This document shows positions 42,489 to 49,276 of a DNA stretch of 64,000 nt, in pieces. A program made the position numbers and the translations under genes. The notes beneath the pieces were generated by a model that was given only the letters and a program-made list of their open reading frames with translations, had not been told where the DNA came from and did not search any database. Positions within the stretch are counted from its first letter, which is position 1; every line of letters starts with the position of its first letter. This DNA comes from Achromobacter marplatensis (GTDB taxonomy: Bacteria; Pseudomonadota; Gammaproteobacteria; Burkholderiales; Burkholderiaceae_B). The stretch is taken from positions 248,001 to 312,000 of the forward strand of contig NZ_NJIG01000006.1 in assembly GCF_002209535.1 (NCBI RefSeq), written 5' to 3'.

Positions 42489-43136
42489 ATGTCATTGACC
42501 CCGTACCGCATTCAATCCATCGCGTTGACCGACACGCATCTGCTGCTGACGCTGGCCAACGGCTACACGCTGCCTGAACCGATCAGACGCCACATTCGCC
42601 TGGAAAACGCGACGCCTGCCGAACGCGAGCAATGGCAATTGGTGGACGACGGCTTTGGCGTGGTCTGGCCAGCGCTACTGGAGCCCTCGGCCGAGGGCAT
42701 GCTGAATGTGCACGACCTGTTGTGGGACCAATGCTACGAGCAGGCCATGGCGAGATTGGCCGCGGCCGAATGGCAGCTGGACCGCCTGTCGCGAGTCGAC
42801 CAGGAGCTGGTGGCGCTATGGCGGATGGAAGCCGACATCAACAACGGCGGCTTCATGCAGTTCCTGTGCAATTGGGGCGACCCGACCTGCCAGTTGGCCC
42901 TGCAGGCCTTGCGCAAGGTGGGCGCCACGCACATGCTGGCCGTGCTGTCGCGCATGCGTGGGCTGATCGACCGCTTCGAGGCCTCGCCCGAGGTAGTGGA
43001 GCTGAACGACATTTACGGCGCGATGACCGACGCCGAACAAGAAGAAATGGAAGCGCTGGACCACGCATTCTGGGAATATCCCGACCGGTTGTCCCGGTTG
43101 GGGTTGCAGGTTTACGGGGCGATCCTTCAGCCTTGA
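42489..43136 (+). CDS. DUF2442-like and DMP19/DUF4375-like fusion protein
   Basis: A 215-residue cytoplasmic protein with two modules. Residues 1-60 (IQSIALTDTHLLLTLANGYTL, then GFGVVWPALLE) resemble DUF2442, a small domain often encoded beside toxin-antitoxin or phage genes. Residues about 75-215 resemble the DMP19/DUF4375 family, with LSRVDQELVALWRMEADINNGGFMQFLCNWG and a long helical remainder. Neither domain has an established enzymatic role; DMP19 of Neisseria is reported as a DNA mimic. The ATG at 42489 begins the DUF2442 part. It is divergent from the M4 protease gene. The fusion could be a stand-alone regulator or a nucleic-acid mimic, but that is speculation. Confidence 0.65.
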   Translation: MSLTPYRIQSIALTDTHLLLTLANGYTLPEPIRRHIRLENATPAEREQWQLVDDGFGVVWPALLEPSAEGMLNVHDLLWDQCYEQAMARLAAAEWQLDRLSRVDQELVALWRMEADINNGGFMQFLCNWGDPTCQLALQALRKVGATHMLAVLSRMRGLIDRFEASPEVVELNDIYGAMTDAEQEEMEALDHAFWEYPDRLSRLGLQVYGAILQP

Positions 43137-43143
43137 ATCTGTC

Positions 43144-43812
43144 TCAGTCCTTCGCGCTATCCACAGCCTTCATTGCCGCCAGCGCCGCGCGCAAGCCGGC
43201 GGCCGGGCTGCTTAAAGGGGCTTTATGCGAACGGGTCAATACGGCTGCGCCGGCCATCGATGACTGCGCCAGGGCCACGGCATCCGCGCCCTGCGCGTAG
43301 GCCTCTTGCGCCGCGTTCGCGATGGCGCGCAGATAGGCGTCCGTGTCTCCTGCCTTGAAGTGGTTCCAGGCGCCATCCACCAGGCGCACGTCCACCGTCG
43401 CACCCGAGTCCTCCGCCAGCGCTTCAAACAGCGCGCGGGTGGGTGTCATCGTCGTCGCGACTGCGCACAGCGCGACGATCGACAGGCCGGCGCGTATCGC
43501 CTCTTCTGCCAGCGCGCGGTCCACGCGCAGCACGGGGACGGCAAGCGTTGCCGACAATTCGTCCGCGACGGGCCCCAGCGTGGAACAGGTCAGCAGCACG
43601 ACGTCCGCGGACGCCGCCAGCGCTTGAATCGCAGCCCGTGTGGCGCAGGCGACGTCGTCAGTCATACCGCCGGCCTGTTCCGCCGCTTCCAGCAGGTCGG
43701 CGCGCACGTGATGCTGCAGCGTGGCGCGTGCGGGCTCGCCGAATACGTCCTGCGCGGCGCGGTCGAAGACGGTGATATTGCTCTGGGCGGTATGCAGGCA
43801 GGCGATTCGCAT
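43144..43812 (-). CDS. Asp/Glu/hydantoin racemase-like protein
   Basis: A 222-residue cytoplasmic protein of the Asp/Glu racemase superfamily, starting MRIACLHTAQSNI. The first catalytic-Cys region is clear (ASADVVLLTCSTLGPVADEL). The second, which in racemases holds another Cys in a GCTH-like motif, reads GADAVALAQSSMAGAA, with Ser in place of Cys. One-cysteine members of the superfamily include arylmalonate decarboxylase, so a true two-base racemase is unlikely. The substrate is unknown. The ATG at 43812 is supported by its conserved start; the longer frame to 43917 is atypical in composition. It converges with the DMP19-like gene across seven bases. Confidence 0.75.
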   Translation of the reverse strand: MRIACLHTAQSNITVFDRAAQDVFGEPARATLQHHVRADLLEAAEQAGGMTDDVACATRAAIQALAASADVVLLTCSTLGPVADELSATLAVPVLRVDRALAEEAIRAGLSIVALCAVATTMTPTRALFEALAEDSGATVDVRLVDGAWNHFKAGDTDAYLRAIANAAQEAYAQGADAVALAQSSMAGAAVLTRSHKAPLSSPAAGLRAALAAMKAVDSAKD

Positions 43813-43974
43813 GGACAAAGTCCCTTTCACAGGGGGAAAAACGGCCAAGCGTAGCAGAGTCCGAATGCTCAGCAACGTTCTGCAAAGTCTGGCAACACTC
43901 GCGCCCGATAGGGCCATCTATCCGTCCCCGGCTCGGGCTAGAATCCGATGCTTCTTTCCCGGGGGGGACGCTCG

Positions 43975-44091
43975 ATGAGGTATTTCCTGATCTTGGTTGG
44001 CGCAGCAGTGGTCGCCTACTTGCTGGCCCGCGGCATCGCGGCCGTGCTCTCGGACCGTAAACGTTCAAAAACAGATAGGGACTCCAAGTGA
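43975..44091 (+). CDS. 38-residue single-pass membrane protein
   Basis: A very short gene encoding MRYFLILVGAAVVAYLLARG followed by a basic tail (IAAVLSDRKRSKTDRDSK): one membrane helix with a positively charged cytoplasmic end. GGGGGGA precedes the ATG at about five bases. Its TGA overlaps the GTG start of the SPFH gene (GTGA), so translation of the two is probably coupled. This pattern suggests a partner of the SPFH protein, like small membrane proteins near NfeD/SPFH pairs, but there is no direct evidence. The reading frame is too short for statistical support; the coupling and composition are what make it credible. Confidence 0.6.
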   Translation: MRYFLILVGAAVVAYLLARGIAAVLSDRKRSKTDRDSK

Positions 44092-44990
44092 AGCCGACAG
44101 ACATTCAGATGGTCAAGACGATCGGCGCGGTCAAGCCGCGCAGCATCAAGGTCGCCATTGGCACCGGCATTCTCTTCCTGCTGATCCTGTTCCTGGCGTT
44201 CGGTTCGTGGTTCCAGGTAGACCAGGGCGAACGCGGCGTCGTGCTGCGCAACGGCAAGCTGGTGCGCGTGTCCGAGCCGGGCCTGGATTTCAAGACGCCG
44301 TTCATCGACAACGTGATGACGGTGTCCGTGCGCGACCACACTTTTGTATTTGAAAAGCTGGAGGCCTACAGCTACGACCAGCAGCCCGCGCACCTGCGCG
44401 TGTCCGTCACGTACCGTGTGCCGCCCGAGCATGTGGCCGAGCTGTACTCCGAATACGGCACCATCGGCAATCTGCAGATGCGCGTGCTGGAGCGCAAGAC
44501 GCCGGACGCCGTGAAGAACGTGTTCGGCCAGTACACCGCTGTGCGCGCCATCCAGGAACGCCAGAAGCTGGGCCTGGACGTGAACAACGCGGTGTTGAAG
44601 ACGATGGAAGGTGCGCCGGTGCAGGTGGTGGGCGTGCAGATCGAAGAAGTGGGCTTCTCGCAAGCCTATGAGCATTCCATCGAACAACGCATGCTGGCCC
44701 AGGTGCAGATCGAGACCACGCGCCAGCAGAAGGAAACGGCGATGATCAACGCCGAGATCCAGGTGGTGAAGGCCAAGGCTGAAGCCGATGCGCGCCGTCA
44801 GCAGTTCACGGCTGAAGCCGACGGTATCCGCATGCGCGGCGAAGCCGAAGCGGCGTCCATCCGCGCCAAGGCCGAGGCGCTGGCCGCCAACACCAATCTG
44901 GTCAGCCTGAACGCGGTTGAAAAATGGGACGGCGTGCTGCCGGCCACGCAGGTGCCGGGTGCGGCATTGCCGTTCATCGGCATCAAATAG
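44088..44990 (+). CDS. SPFH/prohibitin-family membrane protein
   Basis: A 300-residue protein with one N-terminal membrane segment (VAIGTGILFLLILFLAFGSWF) and an SPFH/Band 7 domain: VDQGERGVVLRNGKLVRVSEPGLDFKTPFIDNV, then VRVSVTYRVPPEHV-like wording and an amphipathic helical tail (RQQKETAMINAEIQVVKAKAEADARRQQF). The Ala/Glu-rich coiled coil before the C-terminus mediates oligomers in prohibitins. Members scaffold membrane microdomains or modulate FtsH-type proteases. The GTG start at 44088 has AGGGA six bases upstream and overlaps the small membrane gene; an ATG at 44109 is an alternative. The end overlaps the convergent EIIC-EAL gene by eight bases. Confidence 0.88.
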   Translation: MKPTDIQMVKTIGAVKPRSIKVAIGTGILFLLILFLAFGSWFQVDQGERGVVLRNGKLVRVSEPGLDFKTPFIDNVMTVSVRDHTFVFEKLEAYSYDQQPAHLRVSVTYRVPPEHVAELYSEYGTIGNLQMRVLERKTPDAVKNVFGQYTAVRAIQERQKLGLDVNNAVLKTMEGAPVQVVGVQIEEVGFSQAYEHSIEQRMLAQVQIETTRQQKETAMINAEIQVVKAKAEADARRQQFTAEADGIRMRGEAEAASIRAKAEALAANTNLVSLNAVEKWDGVLPATQVPGAALPFIGIK

Positions 44991-47088
44991 GCGCCGACGT
45001 GTAAGGAGGCGCCGGCATGGGCGGGGCCGCCTGCCGCCGGCGCGTGAAGTCCACAAGGCTGTCGCCCGACAATGCCTTGCTGTAGTACCACCCCTGCACG
45101 ATGATCTCGGCAGGGGAATCCAGCGCCATCAGCTGCTGGTCCGTCTCCACGCCTTCCACGACGATCTGCAGGTTCAAGGCCTCGCAAAAGCGCAGCAGGC
45201 CGCTCATGACCAGCGCGCCTCGGTCGGAGCCTTGCGCGACCACGAAGCTGCGGTCGATCTTGACCGCGTCGATCTGGAATTGGTGCAGGTAGCTCAGGGC
45301 CGAATAGCCCGTACCGAAATCGTCGATGTACACCCTGGCGCCGATCGCGTGCAGGCGGTCGAACGCGGTATGCAGCGCCTGCGCGTCTTCGACCAGCGCG
45401 TCTTCCGTCAACTCCACCGAGATCTGTCCGCCGGCTTGCGCCAGCACCTTGATCAGTTTTTCCAGGTAGTCGTCGGAGGTCAGCGTGCCTGGCGTGACGT
45501 TGATGGTCATCGGCAGCACGAAGTCGCGCTTGCGCCATTGCAGGCATTGCAGCACCGCCTGCCTGGCCACCCACAAGTCCACTTCGCGCATCAGGTCGGC
45601 CTGCGCCAGCCAGCGCAGGAATTCCATTGGCGCCTGTTGCGTGCCTTCCGGGCCGGTGGCCCGCAGCAAGGCCTCGCAGCCGGTGCAAAGTCCGCTGCGC
45701 AATGACACCTGGGGCTGGAACTGCAAGTAGAAGTCGTATTGGCTGATCTCGCGGATGCGGGCGTTTTCGGTGGCCCGGTGCGCGCGGTCGGCGTAGATCT
45801 TCACGATGGGGTCGTGCGCGTACAGCAGCGATTCTTCCTGCAACCGGGGGAAGGTCGTATCCAGGGATTTGAAGTAGACGGTCGCGCTTTCCTGGCGCTG
45901 GCGTTCCTGCGCGACGACAAAGGGGGCGTACAGGCACATGCCGATGCCCACCAGCACGATCTGCAACGCCACGCCGGCCAGGCTGCCGCCTGCGGCGATA
46001 TAGGCGTTGAACAGCACGGGTGAGGTCAGGGGCAGTTCGGTGGAGGCGGTTGGCAACCAGCCCAGCTGCACGACGGCCAGCGCGATGATCGCATTGCTCA
46101 CGGGCGCCAGCACGAATGGAACGAGCAGGCGTGGGTTGAGGATCAGGGGCAGTCCGAACAGCAGGATTTCGTTCACGTTCAACAGCGACACCGGCAGGCT
46201 CGCCAGGGCCAGCACGCGCAGCGATTCGTTGCGCGAGAACACCAGGATGGCGATCACCAGCGACATCGTCGCGCCCGATCCGCCGATGAAAACGAAGGCG
46301 CCCAGCAGCGTGCTGTTCAACGCATACATGCCTTCATAGCCGGCGGCCTGGGTCACGGCGTTGAGCATGGCCGCCTGGTCCATCACGTCCATCACGGGCG
46401 CCATCGCATGGTAGCCATGGATGCCGAAGAACCACAGCAGGGAATCCAGGCCGGCGATCACCGCACCGGAGGTGAAGGGATTGTCCAGCGAGGTGAAGTT
46501 CAACGGGATGTTGAATTGCGCCACGCCTGGAATGCGCAACGCGGCGGACAGCGTCACCAGGACCACGCCGGCCGACAGCAGGCCGGGCACCACCATGTTC
46601 AACGTGTCACGCACGTTTTCGCTGATCAGTCCGTCGGGCGCCAGCCGTGTCCAGGGGCGCCGGTGCAGCCACGCCATCAGGGGCACAGTCAGCAAGGGGG
46701 ACACGATGGCGATGAAGAGCACCAGCGTGGCTGCCGCTTGGGGATAAGGCGCCATCAGGCCGCTGGCCATCACCACGAACGACAGGCACAGGAACGCGGT
46801 GGGCAGATGGGGCAGGCGATACCGGAAGGACAGCATGTAGCCGATGGACGTGCCGGCCAGGATGGGCATGATCCCCGACAGCTTGTCGTGCACGCCGGTC
46901 AGCAGTTCGACCACGCTGGCGGGCATGCCGAATTGGCGGGCGACGACGGACAGGACGAGGAACAGGGCGGTGACCAGCAGGCACGGCAAGGTCCAGAGCA
47001 GGCCCTCGCGAATGGCGCGCAACGCGCTGGCGCTTGCCAGAGAGGCCAGCCGATCTTTCGGGTTGCGAGGCAAGATCGATTTCGGCAT
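44983..47088 (-). CDS. PTS EIIC-like permease fused to an EAL phosphodiesterase
   Basis: A 701-residue membrane protein with two modules. Residues 1-400 form a lactose/cellobiose-type PTS EIIC fold with about ten helices, including LLWFFGIHGYHAMAPVMD (His about 224) and LNVNEILLFGLPLILNPRLL (Glu about 307), the two substrate-site motifs of this family. Residues 445-690 form an EAL domain with intact catalytic motifs: CEALLR (Glu about 472), ELTED, YIDDFGTGYSAL, VKIDRSF, EGVET and QGWYYSKAL. Cyclic di-GMP hydrolysis is therefore plausible. No EIIA, EIIB or HPr gene is in the window, so the EIIC part more likely senses a sugar or other ligand than transports it. It overlaps the SPFH gene by eight bases. 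Confidence 0.9.
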   Translation of the reverse strand: MPKSILPRNPKDRLASLASASALRAIREGLLWTLPCLLVTALFLVLSVVARQFGMPASVVELLTGVHDKLSGIMPILAGTSIGYMLSFRYRLPHLPTAFLCLSFVVMASGLMAPYPQAAATLVLFIAIVSPLLTVPLMAWLHRRPWTRLAPDGLISENVRDTLNMVVPGLLSAGVVLVTLSAALRIPGVAQFNIPLNFTSLDNPFTSGAVIAGLDSLLWFFGIHGYHAMAPVMDVMDQAAMLNAVTQAAGYEGMYALNSTLLGAFVFIGGSGATMSLVIAILVFSRNESLRVLALASLPVSLLNVNEILLFGLPLILNPRLLVPFVLAPVSNAIIALAVVQLGWLPTASTELPLTSPVLFNAYIAAGGSLAGVALQIVLVGIGMCLYAPFVVAQERQRQESATVYFKSLDTTFPRLQEESLLYAHDPIVKIYADRAHRATENARIREISQYDFYLQFQPQVSLRSGLCTGCEALLRATGPEGTQQAPMEFLRWLAQADLMREVDLWVARQAVLQCLQWRKRDFVLPMTINVTPGTLTSDDYLEKLIKVLAQAGGQISVELTEDALVEDAQALHTAFDRLHAIGARVYIDDFGTGYSALSYLHQFQIDAVKIDRSFVVAQGSDRGALVMSGLLRFCEALNLQIVVEGVETDQQLMALDSPAEIIVQGWYYSKALSGDSLVDFTRRRQAAPPMPAPPYTSAPI

Positions 47089-47349
47089 GGAGGTCTGCCC
47101 AAGGTCCCGAGCAGGCGAACAAGTGCTCGGTCCCGTGTTTGTAAGAATATTTTGCTACATCCTAGCCGCTGTTTTCCCGATTTAGCAATCGATATGGCGC
47201 CGAATCCTAGGGATTCCCCTCTGTCAAGAAATGCAAAGCGGGCGCAAGGTGGCAGTACAGGCTCGATGGAGCGCTATACGATCAAGCGGTTGCACACCCG
47301 ATTCGCGGGGTAGGCGCACCAGCCAATAAGCTTCAATGAGGAGACATGG

Positions 47350-47592
47350 ATGTCTCAGTTGGATTGGACGTCCGGCGATACCGCGCCGGAACGGCAGGGT
47401 TATTACGAAACACGGTTCGACACGGGACGCACTGCCATCACGCTGTACAGCGTGCTGGGTTGGATGCCGGTGAAGACACCCGGCAACATGGTGAGTTGGC
47501 GGCCATTGCCGCCTGCGGCCGAGAAGGAAGAAGCCGAACGCCACATACAGGAAATCCGGGCGGCGCAAAGCCATTGCCCCATGGATTACTAG
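47350..47592 (+). CDS. Small acidic protein of unknown function
   Basis: An 80-residue soluble protein (MSQLDWTSGDTAPERQGYYETRFDTGRT in part, here split for length) with a short beta-rich start and a charged helical C-terminus (PPAAEKEEAERHIQEIRAAQ). The ATG at 47350 has GAGGAGA five bases upstream, which supports it over an ATG four bases earlier in another frame. I recognise no family, though the WxSxxxxPExxGYYET pattern recalls small phage-borne DUF551-like proteins. It lies alone between the EIIC-EAL gene and the Fur-like site of cassette 2. Confidence 0.55.
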   Translation: MSQLDWTSGDTAPERQGYYETRFDTGRTAITLYSVLGWMPVKTPGNMVSWRPLPPAAEKEEAERHIQEIRAAQSHCPMDY

Positions 47593-47635
47593 CGGAGCGG
47601 CCAAGGTTGTGGCGGACACGCGACGGTGCGCTTGC

Positions 47636-47654
47636 GATAATGAGAATTATTTGT
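47636..47654 (+). promoter_or_regulatory. Fur-box-like site before sigma gene 2
   Basis: GATAATGAGAATTATTTGT matches the 19-bp Fur consensus closely, 42 bp before the sigma-factor start. Confidence 0.78.
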
Positions 47655-47695
47655 AAAATTCGCAGCCCTGACGCTTTCCGCCACTTGATTGGTCC

Positions 47696-48199
47696 ATGTC
47701 CCGCCCTTCCTCGCCCCGCACCGGCTGGCTCGCCTATTACGACGAGCTGGTGGGCGTATGGAGCCGGCGCACCGGCAACCGGCACGATGCCGAAGATGCG
47801 GCGCATGACGCCATCGAGCGCCTGCTGAAAGCGGATGCCAGCGTTGCGCTGAAGGCGCGCGGCTACCTGTTCCAGGCGGCGGGGCACCGGCTGATCGACC
47901 GCTGGCGCCGGCAGGACCGGGCTGAACACATACCGCTGGACCAGCTGGGTGAGGCCGACCAGTTGATCCTGGACGACCCGGACGCGCCGGTGCGCGCATC
48001 GCGCCTGGCAGACGATCTGGCCAAAGTCCTGGCAGAATTGCCCCCCAAGTGCCGCGAGGCCTTCGTGCTGAACCGCATCGAAGGCTGGACGCAGGCCGAG
48101 GTGGCAGCGCATATGGGGCTGTCCAAGAATATGATCGAGCGCTATGTCATGCGCGCCATTGAACACGTGCGCGACCGGCTGCGCGAACACAATCCATGA
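47696..48199 (+). CDS. FecI-like ECF sigma factor, cassette 2
   Basis: A 167-residue ECF sigma factor of the FecI group. Region 2 carries GWLAYYDELVGVWSRR and DAEDAAHDAIERLL; region 4 carries LPPKCREAFVLNRIEGWTQAEVAAHMGLSKNMIERYVMRAIEHV. It should transcribe the receptor of this cassette. It is very like the sigma factor of cassette 1 in both regions, and unlike those of cassettes 3 and 4. The stop overlaps the fecR start by four bases (ATGA). An excellent Fur-box-like site lies just upstream, so iron is expected to repress it. Confidence 0.9.
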   Translation: MSRPSSPRTGWLAYYDELVGVWSRRTGNRHDAEDAAHDAIERLLKADASVALKARGYLFQAAGHRLIDRWRRQDRAEHIPLDQLGEADQLILDDPDAPVRASRLADDLAKVLAELPPKCREAFVLNRIEGWTQAEVAAHMGLSKNMIERYVMRAIEHVRDRLREHNP

Positions 48200-49194
48200 G
48201 CATGCCTTTTCCGAACGACCGCGACGCAGCGCGCGAGCCGGCCACCGCCGCGTGGTGGTTCGCGCGCTGGCATTCGGGCGAGCTGACGCGGCGCGACCGC
48301 CGCGAGTTCGCCCGGTGGCGCCGCGCCCATCCCGATGCCGCGCGCGAATTCGACCGCATGCAGCAATTGGGAACGGCGGCCGCCGGATTGTCGCGGGACC
48401 AGGTGCAAGGCCTGCTGGGCGGCGCAGTGCCCCCGCGCCCGCGACTGCGCCGCGAGCGCGGGTTCGTGCTGCGCGTGGCGATGGCCTGTGCGGGGGCGGC
48501 GGCGGTGGCCTTGGGCGTGTGGTGGAGCCTGCCCGTGGAAGCGCCGTCGTTCACCTCGATGGTCAGCACGGAACGTGGCGAGCGCCGCCAGATGACCCTG
48601 CCGGATGGCTCGGTCCTTGAGATCAACGGCGGCACCCGCGCCCAGGTGAAGCTGTATGCCGGGCGCCGCGACGTCGAACTGGAAAGCGGAGAGATCAATT
48701 TCACCGTCAGCGCCGACCCCGCGCGCCCGTTCATCGTGGACGCCGGTAGCGGCGTGGTGCGCGTGACGGGCACGGTGTTCGACGTGCGCCGCGATGCGGA
48801 TCAGGTGGCCGTGCTGGTGGAGTCCGGCACGGTCCAGGTATCAGGCGGGCACTGGTGGAACCTGGGCCGCGCCGTGCTGCGCGCGGGCCACGGTATTCGG
48901 GTGCCGGGCAGCGGCGCAATCGGCGTGCCGGCGCCCGCCGACGTACAGACGGCCACGGCCTGGCGCGATGGGCGGGTGGTGTTCAAGAACACGCCGCTCA
49001 CCGAGGTGGTGCGCGAAATGAACCGCTATCTGGCCACGCCGCTGCGCTTGGCGGATGACAAGGCGGGCCGACTGCGCGTGTCGGCGTCGTTCTCGCTGGA
49101 CCGCCCCGAGGCGCTGGTCGACGCCTTGCCGGCGGTGGCCCCGGTGCGCTTGACGCCACGGCCCGGCGGGCCCATCGACATCAACGCGAACTGA
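48196..49194 (+). CDS. FecR-like anti-sigma regulator, cassette 2
   Basis: A 332-residue transducer. The cytoplasmic N-domain reads ATAAWWFARWHSGELTRRDRREFARWRRAHP. A membrane segment (VAMACAGAAAVALGVWWSL) follows at about residues 95-113. The periplasmic FecR domain has STERGERRQMTLPDGSVLEINGGTRAQVKLYAGRRDVELESGEINFTVS in sequence-typical wording and continues to the STN-binding C-terminal end. It holds and activates the sigma factor according to receptor occupancy. Coupled to the sigma gene by ATGA; the receptor starts 82 bp later. A GTTACAAA motif lies just after its stop. Confidence 0.9.
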   Translation: MSMPFPNDRDAAREPATAAWWFARWHSGELTRRDRREFARWRRAHPDAAREFDRMQQLGTAAAGLSRDQVQGLLGGAVPPRPRLRRERGFVLRVAMACAGAAAVALGVWWSLPVEAPSFTSMVSTERGERRQMTLPDGSVLEINGGTRAQVKLYAGRRDVELESGEINFTVSADPARPFIVDAGSGVVRVTGTVFDVRRDADQVAVLVESGTVQVSGGHWWNLGRAVLRAGHGIRVPGSGAIGVPAPADVQTATAWRDGRVVFKNTPLTEVVREMNRYLATPLRLADDKAGRLRVSASFSLDRPEALVDALPAVAPVRLTPRPGGPIDINAN

Positions 49195-49209
49195 GCGCCG
49201 CCCAGCGCT

Positions 49210-49221
49210 GTTACAAAATAA
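49210..49221 (+). promoter_or_regulatory. GTTACAAANTAA motif before receptor 2
   Basis: GTTACAAAATAA lies 16 bp after the fecR stop and 56 bp before the receptor start. The same 12-base pattern recurs after fecR in cassettes 3 (opposite strand) and 4. It may mark the sigma-dependent receptor promoter; no role is proven. Confidence 0.35.
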
Positions 49222-49276
49222 ATGGGAATGAGATTCAGGTTTATCTGCGGTTGAGGCGTTCTACGAAGGAAGGCGC

